Assembly: GCF_040939455.1 (NCBI RefSeq)
Contig: NC_134136.1
Coordinates: forward strand, 72,968,501 to 73,032,500
Source: Microcebus murinus
Taxonomy: Eukaryota; Chordata; Mammalia; Primates; Cheirogaleidae
DNA length: 64,000 bases
Direction: 5' to 3'
Shown one piece after another: positions 42,486 through 55,688 of this stretch. A model generated the notes under the pieces. The model saw nothing but the letters and a program-made list of their open reading frames with translations. It did not search any database and had not been told where the DNA came from. Within the stretch, counting starts at the first letter, position 1, and each line of letters starts with the position of its first letter. A program made the translations under genes and the position numbers.

Positions 42486-43895
42486 AAAAGGTGAACTAAG
42501 CACACCAATTTACTTCTCTTCCCTGCCCAGGTCCTGTTGAAACTATTGACTAGATTTTGGGCTGGAGAGAGAAAAAGCTAGCAACAGACAAATGAGAAAG
42601 GCAATGGGTAGTAGACCAGAGATTTCAAAGAAATCCCAAATGGTAGAAAGCAGATGGCATGGGATTGAGAAAATAAGATTGGAAACCCTAGCTCAAACAG
42701 CCAAGAGAAAAAGGAATCTTTCTTGGGGCCCTAGAGAAGCTCCAAGCAAATAGCTCAAGTGATGGACTGGGCTATGGAACAACAATGATGATCATCATGG
42801 AATAGAGTGTATTTTGAATAGCTGAGCCAGTCTGCCACTTTCTTCCATCTCCTTCAATATTATGCCCAATGTGCTAGTGTCCAGGACTCAGGCTTTCAGA
42901 GTCCTGAGAACTCCTCTCCAGATGAGCTAGTCTCTTTGCCTGGAGAGGGTTCTTAGTACAGATATTAGTGCCTGAGAGAGTAGAAAATTTTGATGTAACT
43001 TTGACTCTTCATATGAAACATTGAGGGACAAAAATAAATAAAAAGACAAAACAAATGGCAAAACAATAAAAGCTGAATACAGAGTAAAATCTTCCTTCTT
43101 TTGACAGTTTGGAGCACTCTGTTTGTCAGTTGAGTCTTTGAAAGCCAAGTAAAGGAGATGTGTGGTTTTAAAAGCACTGTTAGAATTAAGGTGCTAAAGA
43201 AAGTTTACCGTGGGCAGGAGAGACTATAGGCTACTTAACTAGTTTAAATGAGACTAAGAAATGGCCAGGATAGGATTTAACCTGGAGAGTCTGCCATATG
43301 TTATTGCATGGTACACATCCATACCCATAACAAACACATAGACATATGGGTCTGGATCAAATGGTGTGCAACATTCATCATCTTTCGATTAGCAGTCCCT
43401 CTTCTCCTTCTCTATCTTTGCCATCAAAAATCTCAAGCGTGCATTTTAAATATGTGATAATACAAAGGAGAAAATATTCTTGCTCAAAATTTATTTTGAA
43501 TAGCACTGTGCTCAAGAATTCCTCTTACAATCTTCCATTCCTGAAAGTGAATGTGGTCCAATGACCTTTTTGTTTTCTCCCTGAAGCACATTTTATTTCT
43601 GGAAATGCATATAAAGCACAACACAGGGAATCTCAATCCTAATTTTTTTTTTCTTTAAGATAAGGAATTCAGTAATCAGGAGTTACCTGTTAGGACACTT
43701 ACAAACATTGTCAGCTCAGAGTTAAAGACTCAAAGAAGTAAACCTGAAGGCTTCCTTCTCTCCTCTCTCTCTGCACTCCTCTAGGGAGTGCACACTTCTC
43801 CAGGAAATACAGGGAAGTTTGAACATTGAGATTTGATAGATAAGAAGAGCGTTTGGTTATTTATAAAATCCATTTGTATAAAATAACTTCTGGAG
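42486..43895. other. Unique DNA
   Basis: No gene or clear repeat recognised, apart from a short poly(T) at 43643-43652. Confidence 0.4.
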
Positions 43896-43898
43896 TGC

Positions 43899-43940
43899 TC
43901 ATGTGTGTGAGTGTGTGTGAGTGTGTGTGTGTGTGTGTGT
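43899..43940. repeat. (TG)n microsatellite
   Basis: TG repeats interrupted by GAG spacers; simple-sequence repeat. Confidence 0.9.
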
Positions 43941-45785
43941 ATTTCCTGTGAGTTCTGTCTCTGCAGCTGCAGCTTAGCATAAAGGTGGAGAGCTAAAGAG
44001 CACACAAGATAAATGTTTAGGTCAGCTGGCAATGGCTGGCCCTGCTTTTTCATAAACCTTTGCATATTAATGATTAGGTGCCTTATGAGTAATCCACAGG
44101 ACTAACATCACTGTTAGCAATGATTAGAGACTGCTTTGTGGGATGGGAGCTGGATTTGAAATGGACCTCTCACAATGAATAAATTTCAATACTTAGCACT
44201 CTTTTAACATAATAGTCAGTTGGAAAAGCTTCATGCTTTATTCAAAAGTATATTCAGCACTCATTGGTTCATCTTAATCTGTTTAAGGTAAATTTTCAGA
44301 AAATCCAAATGCCATTGGGAGCTAACACTAATGAAAAAAGTGAATGATCAACCTGGGTATTATTCTTTGAGTCAAAAGCAAGGCCTGACTGGTAAATAAT
44401 AAAATTAGTCTCATCTGTTCCTGAGGAAATAGCTGGGAAGGTGATTCCAAAGTAGAATGACCAGACATTGCTATAATAAGTGTATAGCTTCCATAAGGAA
44501 CAAAACAGAAGGGTTTGCACTATTTGGTATAAAGCGGTTCTTTGTCAATTGTCACTGCCAAGAACAGAAACACATTATTGTGCTTTATTGATCACCCATG
44601 AGCAAGAGAGATGAATCTATGTATAGGGGAAGATGAATATGGTAACACTGGCAGACAAAGAAGCTGGAATGAAGATACAGCATTGGCCCCAGGTCGAGAC
44701 TCACATATCAGAGACAAAGTCTAAAAGATTTATAGAAAATTTAACAGTTACAAGTTGAGAACAATGCTAGGTGAAAAATCAGGAAACAATTATATAGAGT
44801 ATGATTTCAATTACAATGAAATTTATAGATAGAAAAATCTGCCTATTTATTTACCTGTCTGAGTGGAAAAGATGCCTAAAAGATTACTGAATTTAACAGG
44901 TATCCCTACAGTTGTGCAAACTGGTGGTAGTCTCGGACACCTGGGAAGATTGGGAAGAAATTGCTATAATATTAATGGAATGGGATTATAAACATGAAAG
45001 AAGGGAGAAGATTGTACCCTAAACCTAGGCAAAAGAAGTGATATACAGACATTGCTACCCATATAATGTCTATGGGTATCATGCTCTTTGGACCTTTGAT
45101 ATAGGACTGTTCAAGGGCTTTCCAAATACTTTCAGTGGTTATTAAAATGTTTCTCTCTGCCCCGTTGGATCCTGGTAATGGAGTGAGTAAAACAATTGTG
45201 AACATCTGGGATGGATTAAGCCAGAGTACATAATGACAGTTCCAGTTTCCTGAATTAAAAAGTCTTATTACTGGGTTGTCATGTTCAGAGAAGAAATGCC
45301 AAATGTTAACTTTCCGGGAATTTCACTGCAAACCATTAACAAGAAATAAATTAGAGATACCCAGAAATTTTGTAGCATTTTAGTTAATTATCATTAGTTT
45401 TAGCTGGTACAAATATTAATAGAATTTTATTTTCACTTCAATATTTAGTGTTTAAAGAATGTCTTCAAACTGGCTCCAAATTGACTTTCTCCAGGATACT
45501 GTGGTAAACACTGTTGGGTTCTTATCTAATAGCCAGCCATACCAGTCCCTTCTTTGTTGCTAGCACAACCGAGGTTTTGTTCACTCAACTTTGAATTGCA
45601 ATGTCCTTCCCCAGGCTTGAATGATGAGCTTTGATTGGCCCCTAAGCCAAGAAGAGTTGGTCTTATTCCTCTTGATAAATGATTGATTTATGCATGGACA
45701 AGTGATATATTAATAATTCAGGCCAATGAGATTTTAGGGGAAGTCTGCTGGAGGCTTCTGAGAAGAAAAGGAACATAAGAGAGAT
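43941..45785. other. Unique DNA
   Basis: About 1.8 kb with no recognised gene or repeat family. Confidence 0.4.
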
Positions 45786-45789
45786 ATAT

Positions 45790-45910
45790 ACTCTTGTTTG
45801 GAGGATTAAATAAGCTAATATATTTAAATCACTTAGGACAGTGACTAGCACATAATAATTGACTGGCACATAACAACTCAATAATTGTTGTGTATTATTG
45901 TTGTTGATGT
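45790..45910 (+). repeat. MIR 3' part
   Basis: 'ggattaaataagctaatatatttaaatcacttaggacagtgactagcacataata' is the MIR tail. Confidence 0.6.
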
Positions 45911-46955
45911 AGCTGCTGTTCTTGTTAGGATGTGGCATACTAGAGTGGCCACAACACTCTAGATATGGCATAAAATGTGTATACTACATTGCCAACAATG
46001 TAATTAAAGCAAACATTATCCTACAATGGGTCAGTGCTTATGGAGACACCTAGCCACAGAAAGAGTTTTGACAAGAGCTAAAAAAAACAAGCACTGTAAG
46101 GAATTTTTTAACTATAACATGCAAACACTGGCTCAGAGCTAACCAGATGTAGGTGTGAAGCAACAGTTTTCATCCCACTGTAGCCATGAAGAGAGTTCTG
46201 ATGCCCCCTCAATAGAGAGAGGGAATAATCTCCCAGAACTTATATTTATTTTTTATAATTCTCCATTTGCTAGTCTAATTCCCCCATGCCAAATATTTCT
46301 ATGTGTATAATGTATGTACATTAGCCAAGGGCTACATGGTAATAACAAGTTTATAAAAGCTGAAATTATATAATAAATACTCTAGAAAATGAAAATCTCA
46401 AATTTAATACAGAAACATTTCAATTTTCAGATAATTTTTATTTTCATTGACTTATTGTTAATGTGAATACTAATGGAAAGGGTTAGAAATACTGGGTATG
46501 CCAAACACAAATTCTATTACCTCCCTGATCTCTTAGTCAATATGTGAAAGTATAACAAGTATGAATATTAAGTATTCTAGTTTTATATCTCATGCATATT
46601 TTCCAAAAACACAACTTAATGTTAACAAAACCTATTAATGAGTAGAAAATTTTCAGCACTATAAAACAATATAAAGCCACACTTCTTCATGACTTTAAAA
46701 TTAAAACTTATATTAATATATTAAGAAATGACATATATATTTACCTCAGTATTTACAAATTTGTATCTCTCTTCATTCTTTAACTACAATCAAATCAACT
46801 TTTCATTATAGGGATGTCAGGGTACTCTTGAGAAGGTTCCATTTTACGCTAGGCAAAAGGTTAGACCAGATGATGCTAGAAAGGGTCTGAACTGACCCAA
46901 ACTGCTGTCTAGATACTAGGTGTTAAGATATTGATCTGGTACTTTATTGTTTTGT
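45911..46955. other. Unique AT-rich DNA
   Basis: No gene or clear repeat recognised. Confidence 0.4.
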
Positions 46956-47116
46956 GGATTATTTGGGTGGGTCCAATGTAATCACAAAGGTCCTAATAAG
47001 TAGGAGAGTGAAAATCAGGGAAAGAGATATGATGTCAGAATCAGTTTTATCATGGTTCAATTTGAGAATGATTGGATCGGCCATTGTTGCCTTTTAAGAT
47101 GTAGGGAGGATAAATG
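46956..47116 (+). repeat. MaLR-type LTR, left part
   Basis: 'gattatttgggtgggtccaatgtaatcacaaaggtcctaataag' followed by 'agagatatgatgtcagaa' matches the middle of an old MLT1-like LTR. The LTR resumes after LINE-1 copy C. Confidence 0.7.
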
Positions 47117-48645
47117 AGGATCAAGATGGCAGAGAGAATCACTGCCACACAGAGTGTCTCTCAGAAAACACAGATTCGGGCAGAAATTAGAAAAAAGAAG
47201 CAAGAAGAGGAGCATACAGCAAACGAGGGCCGGAAGGAGGGGTACCTGAGACCACGGGAGACTCCACAGGAGGAGGTTTCGGAGGAGAACTGGAAGCTGA
47301 GACCTCCGGAGCAGCCCTGAGACCAGAGGGAAGGGTAAGTGGCTCAGTCACCTTGCCCCTCCCCTGCATTTGGGACTCATGGTGGGCTCCCCAGTGGGTG
47401 GAGAGACCTGCGGACACCAGCCCAGAGACGGCTGCCACCAGCCAGCGATAAGCCTGTAGCAGACGTGGCACCAGGCTCCCAAATCCCGCGGGGCACCTCC
47501 GTGTGCACAGACCCAAGCCGCACGGCAGGCGCCATATTGCCTCCTTCTCCCCTCCGCCCACCCTAGCTGCTGCTGCCCAAAAAGACAATACAGCCACCAG
47601 CCGGAGGCAACTCCAGGGAACAGGACCTTCCCTTTTGGGAACCCACAGCTGACTAAGGGGAACTCAGACTGTGAGCTCCCTACCCGCCAGCCCTCCCAGG
47701 TGCTGCTGGCAGGGTGATCCCAGGAGAACGGTGCAGATCCAGAGGCTGAGAGACATAGACCCAACTTGGACTCCCTGTGGGTGAATTGGGACTGGCACTT
47801 CTCTCCCTGGTGGGGATATAGTTCAAACTCTGGGGCCCAGAGGTCAGACCTGCAGACCACATCCCATGCACCGAGGTCTTGCATTGCCCAGGGCAAAGAA
47901 GGGATATAGGTGAACAGCCTACTAAGGTGTGTGTGCCTACAGGGGCAGATCAGCATCCTAGCAGGCAACCTTCCTCCCAAAGGGAGGTCGTATGCCCAGC
48001 CCAGGTGGTGCTCCTGCGCAGGGAGCCTCCCTCCTGCATCGCAGTCCGGGGAGACCTGGTGGCGTGTGGTCTGACCTGCTGGCAGAGGCCCAGGAGTAGC
48101 TGCGAAGTTGGAGAGGGTGGAAAGAAGCGAGGCCCACTCCAGATTGCGGGTCTGAGACAGCCCCACCCCCACACACAGACTTTCTGACTGAGTGGGGCCA
48201 TTCCAGCCCCTCCCTGACAGCTTTTCCTGGAAGCAGAGAACAGAACTTTGACCCCTGCTAAGCCCATTGGTGGTGCCTGAGGGCAGACTTACAAAACCTA
48301 GCACTGCCCAGACTCTCTCCCAGACCAACCCTCACTGAGGGGGACAAAAGGACACACCTGGAGGTCCCAGAGCCCCACCGACCACCTGAGGCACTAGAGT
48401 GCCTCTCTACAGGAACAAGAGCTGATAACAGGACACAAAAACAATAGCGTAGCCTGTTCCTCCAAGCAAGTGCCATCTACTGACAGGGAGAACATCCTGC
48501 ACAGCCTTTTCAGAGCACCTACTGACTCATTATATAGGGAGTGGTAGAATCTCACTCACAGACACCACCTACCGACTCAGAAACTAAACAAGGTGTGTGA
48601 ATACCCAAACAAAAACCTAAAGAAAAGAAACAACAACTGACCGAC
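47117..48645 (+). promoter_or_regulatory. LINE-1 copy C 5' UTR
   Basis: CpG-rich, starts 'gaggatcaagatggcagag'. It is about 1.53 kb and carries a block at about 48293-48415 (from 'cactgcccagactctctccc') missing from copy B. The long minus-strand frame at 47348-48328 is a compositional artefact of the GC-rich promoter. Confidence 0.85.
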
Positions 48646-49648
48646 ATGGGAAGAAATCAGCGAAAGAACTCAGGAAATATGAAGAACCAAATGGAAAACA
48701 CACCCACAAAGAGGAGCACCAGCCCCCTAGAAACGGACACCAACCCAAATCAGGTAACCAAAATGACAGAAGCGGAATTTTGTATGTGGATCATAAGAAC
48801 ACTCACTGACCTGCAAGAACAACTCAATAACCAACACAAAGAAACCACAAAAAGCCTCCAGGACCTAGAACAAAAGTTCACTAAAGAAATACACACAATG
48901 AAGAAAAATTTAACCAAACTCCTGGAAATGAAGAATCAAATCAGGGAACTACAAAATACAGTGGAAAGTCTCAAGAACAGGGGAGATTAAACAGAAGAAA
49001 GAATCTCAGAGATTGAAGATAACACCCTCCAATTAAATAAATCAGTCACAGAAATAGAGCAGAGAAACAAGAGAAAAGAGCAAAGCCTACAAGAGATGCG
49101 GGATTATGTGAAGAAAACTAATGTGAGGGTCATAGGGTTACCAGAAAGGGAAGAAGACAACACTCAAGGGTTGGACAACCTATGTGAAGATATGATACAG
49201 GAAAATTTCCCAGGCCTTGCTCAAAATCTTGATATACAAGTTCAAGAAGGTCAGAGAACCCCTGGGATATTCATGCAAGCAGGAAGACATCACGACATAC
49301 AGTCATCAGACTCACCAAAATATCAAATAAAGAGGCCCTTCTAAGGGCTATAAGATGAAAGAAACAAGTAACACACAAGGGAAAGACAATTCGAATAACA
49401 CCAGACTTCTCTAATGAGACCTTACAAGCAATGAGAGACTTGGACCCCATTCTCACTCTTCTGAAACAAAACAAAGCACAGCCTAGAATCTTATTCCCTG
49501 CAAAACTAAGCTTCATAGATGAAGGAGAAATAAAGACATTCTCAGACAAGCAAACTTTCAGATAATTCACCAAGACAAGACCAGCCCTACAAGAAGTACT
49601 CAAAATACTGTTATGCACGAAACAACATAATAACAACTCATGAATATA
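48646..49648 (+). pseudogene. LINE-1 ORF1, broken, copy C
   Basis: Same N-terminus as copy B (MGRNQRKNSGNMKNQ) but a TAA at 48988-48990, where copy B reads on, stops it after 114 codons. Later parts are at 49096-49344 (KTNVRVIGLPEREED). Further frameshifts follow near 49275 and a stop near 49563. Confidence 0.9.
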
Positions 49649-49733
49649 AAAACAACCAAAACCCAAAGATTACAGGCCAGATAATACAATGGCTCAAGAG
49701 AGAAATCAAAGCAACAACATCCACCCCAACAGA

Positions 49734-52700
49734 ATGAACAATAATCTACCTTAACTATCAGTTCTCTCAATAAATGTGAATGGCTTAAAGTCTCCACTTA
49801 AGAGACATAGGCTGGCTAAATGGATAAAAAAATACAGGCCAAGTATATGCTGTCTTCAGGAAACACATCTAACCTTAAAGGATGCATATAGACTAAAAGT
49901 AAAAGGGTGGAGATCAGTTTTCCAGGCAAGTGGAAGCCAAAAGAAGGTCAGCGTGGCAGTTCTAATTTCAGACAATTTAGTTTTGAAACCAACAAAGGTA
50001 GTGAAAGACAAAGAGGGTCATTATATCAGGGTGAAGGGCAGACTTCAACAAGAAGAGATAACAATTTTAAATATATATGCACTCAAATTAGGTGTACCCA
50101 GTTTCATAAAGCAAACTTTACTGGATCTAAGCAAATGGATTAATAGCAACTCCATAATCACCGGAGATTTCAACACTCCACTGACGGCACAAGACAGATC
50201 CTCCAAACAGAAAATTAATAAAGAAATAATGGACTTAAACAAAACTCCGGAACAATTGGATCAGACTGACATTTACAGGACATTCTACCCAAAATCCACT
50301 GAATATATGTTCTCCTCATCAGCTCACGGGACATACTCTAAGATTGACCATATCCTAGGACACAAAGTAAATCTCAAGAAATTTAAAAAAATAGAAATCA
50401 TACCATGTACCTTCTCAGATCACAATGGAATAAAAGTAGAAATCAATCCTAACAGAAACTCACATTTATACACAAAAACGTGGAAATTAAACAACCTCCT
50501 ACTAAATGATTACTTCATAAATGAAGAAATCAAGATGGAAATAAAAAAATTCTATGAACGAAATGACAATGGAGAGAAAAGTTATCAAATCCTCTGGAAC
50601 TAAGCTAAAGCAGTTCTGAGAGGAATGTTTATCACCATAAATGCCTAAAACATAAAACAAAAAGATCACAAATAGACAATCTAATGAAACGACTCAAAGA
50701 GCTGGAAAAGGAAGAACAGACGAACACCCAACCCAGCAGAAGAAGTAAAATCAAGAAGATCAAATCAGAACTAAACAAAACTGAAAACAGGGAAGCTATT
50801 CAGGACATTAATAAAACAAAAAGTTGGTTCTTTGAAAAAATAAAAAATTGACACGCCATTGACTAAGCTAACGAACAGCAGAAAAGAGAAATCTCTAATA
50901 AGCTCCATCTGGAACAAAAAAGGAAATATCACAACTGATCCCAAAGAGATACAAGATGTAATTTATGAATACTACAAAAATCTTTCTGCACACAAACTGG
51001 AAAATGTGGAGGAAATGGACTAATTTCTAGAAACATAGAGCCTCCCTAGGCTCAACCAGGAAGAAATAGATTCCCGGAACAGACCAATCTCAACAGCTGA
51101 AATAGCGACAGCAATTAAAAATCTCCCTAAAAAGGAAAGTCCCGGTCCAGATGGTTTCACACCCGAATTTTACCACACTTACACAGAAGAACTGGTACGT
51201 GTCTTGCAGAAACTATTCCACAACATCGAGAAGCACAGAATACTCCCTGACACCTTTTATGAAGCGAATGTTACTCTGATATGAAAACCAGCAAAGGATG
51301 AAACAAAAAAAGAAAACTACAGACCAATATCCCTAATGAATATAGATGCAAAAATTTTCAACAAAATCTTAGCTAACCGAATCCAGACCCTTATCAAAAA
51401 AATAATCCATCACAGCCAAGGGGGCTTCATCCCAGGGATGCAGGGTTCGTTCAACATATGTAAATCTGTAAATATAATTAACCACATATACACAAGCAAA
51501 AACAAAGACCACATGATTCTTTCAATAGATGCAGAAGAAGCTTTTGACAAAATTCAACACCCTTTCATGATACGAACACTTAAGAAAATAGGCATACAAG
51601 GGACATACCTAAAAATGATACAAGCCATATATGACAGACCCATACTCAACATCATATTGAATGAGAAAAATTGAAATCATTCCCACTTAGAACTGGAACC
51701 AGACAAGGCTGCCCACTATCTCTACTTCTGTTCAACATAGTGCTAGAAATCCAGGCTACAGCAATCAGACAGGAAAATGGAATTAAAGGTATCCAAATAG
51801 GGGCAGAAGAGATCAAACTTTCACTGTTTGCTGATGATATGATATTATATCTAGTAAACCCCAAAGATTCAACCAAGAAAGTCCTGGAACTGATAAATGA
51901 ATTTAGTAAAGTCTCAGGATACAAAGTCAATACACAGAAATCAGAGGCATTCATATACGCCAACAACAATCTAATTGAGAACCAAATCAAAGACTCAATT
52001 TCCTTCACAATACCAACAAAGAAATCATAGTACCTAGGAATATACTTACCAAAGGAGGTAAAAGACCTCTACAGGGAGAACCATGAAATACTGAGGACGG
52101 AAATAGCAGAGGACGTAAACAGATGGAAATTCCTACCATGCTCATGGATCGGCAGACTCAACATCATTAAAATGTCTATAGTACCCAAACTGATCTACAG
52201 ATTCAATGCAATACCTATTAAAATCCCATCAGCATTCTTCACAGATATAGAAAAAATAATTTTACGCTTTGTATGGAACCAAAGAAGACCCCGAATATCA
52301 AAAGCAATTTAGGCAACAAAAACAAAATTGGAGGCTTTGATATGGCATATATCAAACTATACTACAAAGCTGTAGTAATTAAATCAATATGGTATTGGCA
52401 CAAAAATAGGAATATTGACCAGTGGAACAGATGTGAGAATCCTGATATAAAACCATCTTCATATAGCCATCTAATCTTTGACAAAGCAGACAAAAACATA
52501 CCCTGGGGAAAAGAATCCCTTTTCAATAAATGGTGCTGGGAAAACTGGATATCCACCTGTAGAAGGCTAAAACAGGACCCACACCTTTCACCTCTCACAA
52601 AAATCAACTCACGCTGAATAACAGATTTAAACCTAAGGTATGAAACTATTAGAATTCTAGAGGAAAATGTTGGAAACACTCTCCTAGACATAGGCCTCGG

Positions 52701-53558
52701 AAAAGAGTTTATGAAAAAGTCCCCAAAGGCAATCACAGCAGCAACAAAAACAAATAAATGGGACATGATCAAACTAAAAACCTTCTGCACAGCCAAAGAA
52801 ATAGTCATGAAAGTAAACAGACAGCCGACAGAATGGGAGAAAATTTTTGCATCCAACGCATCCAATAAGGGACTGATAACTAGAATATACTTAGAACTCA
52901 CGAAAATCAGGAAGAAAAAATCAAATAACCCCATTAAAAAGTGGGCAAAGGACTTGAACAGAAACTTTTCTAAAGAAGACAGAAGAATGGCCAACAAACA
53001 TATGAAAAAATGCTCAACATCTCTAATCATCAGGGAAATGCAAATCAAAACTACAATGAGATATCACCTAACTCCAGTGGGTATGGCCTTTATCAAAAAG
53101 TCTGCAACAATAAGTGCTGGCATGGATGCGGAGAGAGAGGAACACCCCTACACTGCTGGTGGTACTGTAAACTAGTTCAACCTCTGTGGAAAGCAATTTG
53201 GAGATACCTTAAAGCGATACAAGTGAATCTACCATTTGATCCAGCAATCCCATTACTGGGCATCTACCCAAAAGATCCAATGATACTCCACAAAAAAGAC
53301 ACCTGCACTCGAATGTTTATAGCAGCACAATTCATAATTGCAAGGCTGTGGAAACAGCCCAAGTGCCCATTAATCCAAGAATGGATTAATAAAATGTGGC
53401 ATATGTATACCATAGAGTACCATTCAGCTCTAAGAAACAATGGTGATATAGCACATCTTATATTTTCCTTGTTAGTGCTGGAACCCATACTATTAAGTGA
53501 AGTTTCCCAAGAATGGACAAACAAGCAGCACATATACTCACCAGCAAATTGGTATTAA
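49734..53558 (+). pseudogene. LINE-1 ORF2, broken, copy C
   Basis: ATG 49734 is followed at codon 7 by a stop (cctTAActat; copy B reads cctTACctat). The next ATG gives an open endonuclease-bearing stretch at 49776-50603 with the catalytic signatures ([24 protein letters not shown]). The pre-RT and RT regions follow with breaks near 50603, 51021 and 51674. The FADD box is intact (about 51827) in 51671-52030. The C-terminal part at 52711-53175 and 53010-53558 holds the Cys-rich motif ([17 protein letters not shown]), split by a frameshift, and ends SPANWY-stop. No retrotransposition-competent protein. Confidence 0.92.
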
Positions 53559-53796
53559 CTGAGCAGCACCTATGTGGACACATAGGTACTACAGTAATAG
53601 GGTATTGGGTAGGGGGGAGGTGGGAGGGGGGCGGGTATATACATATATAATGATTGAGATGTGCACCATCTGGGGGATGGTCATGCTGGAGAGTCAGACT
53701 TGTTGGGGGTGGGAGGAATGGGCATTTATTGAACCTTAAAATCTGTACCCCCATAATATGCTGAAATAAACAAACAAAAAAAATAAATAAATAAAA
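53559..53796 (+). other. LINE-1 copy C 3' UTR and tail
   Basis: G-rich tract 53606-53635 with several runs of three or more G (potential G-quadruplex), then 'tgtacccccataatatgctgaaataaa' and an A-rich tail. Confidence 0.88.
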
Positions 53797-54050
53797 TCAC
53801 AGAAAGTGGGAAAAAAATGTGGGAGATCCCAAATACCCAGAAATACATGTAGACACAAGAAATTGGAAAAGTCAAAGAAATGTATTCTGTCCTATCAACT
53901 TCAGAGGAAGGAAACCATGCCAACAACTTGATTTTAGCCTACTGAGACCAATTTCAGACTTTTGACTTCCTGTAGGATAATAAATGTGTGTTATTTTAAG
54001 CCACCCAGTTTGTAGCCATTGGTTACAGCTGCATTAGAAAACTAGTATAA
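53797..54050 (+). repeat. MaLR-type LTR, right part
   Basis: 'aggaaaccatgccaacaacttgattttagcctactgaga' then 'ggataataaatgtgtgttattttaagccacccagtttgt' is the 3' part of an MLT1-like LTR, continuing from 47116. Confidence 0.72.
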
Positions 54051-54792
54051 AAGAAAAAAAATTGTCTTTTTGAGTATTTTTCTGCGCTAAGCACTGGAAC
54101 AGTCATTTGGACACATGCTAAAAATGGTATGGTTCCTGCCCTTTAGCTGCTTGCCATCTGCTTGAGGAGATAAGGCTTACACAAAGAATGCTTAGGGGGT
54201 AGTAAAAGATGACATAGTGTTTAGAGCTAAAGTGAGGAATAAAGAGGATAAGTGCTCTTAGAATTCTGACTACATAAATAGGCATAAATCATTGGGCCTT
54301 TCTTGCTCCTTAAAAGCTCTATAGGTAGAGGAACATGATTTTGGAGTACTGCTGACACAGTTCAGTTATCTGTCATTGCACTGTGCTGCAGGCCTGACAT
54401 GTTCCAGATTAGATACCTGCACATCTCAATGGAGGCTGAGATGATAGGTGTGTCTCATCTCCACAGTAATAGGCTGCCATAGAGAAAACAATCACTAAGC
54501 CCTGCAATAAAAATAATCAATTAGTTCATACCCTCTTGGCCTCCTTAAGAAACCCTCTGTGCACCCAAAAATTCCAGCTGAAGGTATTGCCACACCAACT
54601 GTAGAATTCATCCATATCATTACTCCTTTCCTCATTCCAGCCCACCTCTTCTTGTTGTCAAGCTAATGATACAGCCATTAATCCTCTCTAAGTCCTTACA
54701 ATTTGTCTCTGAACATGGAAACTTAGCCATGGGAATGTGGATGACTTCACCTCTCCATGTCATGGGTTCCTAATGTGTTAAATGTGAATGAT
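54051..54792. other. Unique DNA, possible L2 trace
   Basis: 54120-54260 weakly resembles the complement of L2. No gene recognised. Confidence 0.4.
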
Positions 54793-55454
54793 AAAGATCA
54801 GATGGTAATATGTGGATGGTTTTATATCTGCGTTCTCTGTTCTGTTCCATTGTTCTATGTATTGCCATCTGATCTTTGACAATGCAGACAACTGTGTACA
54901 CTGGGGAAAAGAATCCCTATTCAATAAATGGTGCTGGGAAAACCTGATAGCCACATGTTGAAGACTGAAATAGGATCCATATCTCTAAGCATTCAGAAAA
55001 ATTGATTCAAGATTGATAACAGACTCAAATATAGGACATAAAACCATAAGAATTCTAGAAGAAAATGTTGGAAAAACTCTTATAGATATTGGCCTAGGTA
55101 AATAATTTCAGAAGAAGACACCAAGGTCTATCACAGAAACAACAAAATGAATAAATGGACCTTGATTAAATTAAAAAGCTTCTCCACAGCTAAGCAAACA
55201 ATCAACACAGCAAATAGACAACCTACAGAATGGGAGAAAATATTCACATGCTATACATATGTTAAAGGCTGATAGCCAGAATCTACAAAGAAATCAAGCA
55301 AATAAGCAGGAAAACATCAAACAACCCTATTAAGAAGTAAGCAAAAGATGTGAACAGAAGCTTTTCAAAAGAAGATAGACTAATGCCCAAAAAACATATG
55401 AAAAATGCTCAAGGTCACTAATTATCAGAGAAATGCAAATCAAAACCACAATGA
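54793..55454. mobile_element. LINE-1 D, twin-primed, left part
   Basis: 54793-54862 is ORF2 sequence on the minus strand and 54865-55454 is the next ORF2 segment on the plus strand. aaagatcagatgg (54793-54805) is the complement of ccatctgatcttt (54865-54877), so both parts end at the same L1 position, as expected from twin priming. Interrupted at about 55455 by LINE-1 E; resumes at about 58531. Confidence 0.8.
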
Positions 55455-55688
55455 AACATTTCAACAATGTTGATTTTTGCCTGTCCATGAGCATAGTATG
55501 GTTTTCCATCTGTTTACATCCTCTGTAATTTCCTTCCTTAGTGTTTCATAGTTCTCCCTGTAGAGGTCTTTCACCTCCTTACTTAAATGTACTCCTAGGT
55601 ATTTTATTTACTTTGTTGCTATAGTGAAAGCGTTTGAGTCTTTGATTTGGTTCTCAGTTTGATTGTTGTTAGTGTATATGAATGCTAC

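Larger units (their letters stand above)
47117..53796 (+). mobile_element. Full-length LINE-1 copy C
   Basis: 5' UTR 47117-48645, ORF1 48646-49648 (broken), ORF2 49734-53558 (broken), 3' UTR with a strong G-tract, A-rich tail ending near 53796. It splits a MaLR-type LTR. The TSD is not clear; the flanks share only short AT-rich similarity. Confidence 0.93.

Noticed and set aside
47348..48328. A 326-codon minus-strand frame in the L1 copy C 5' UTR
   Set aside because: Same compositional effect. The corresponding minus-strand region in copy B is broken, so it is not conserved.
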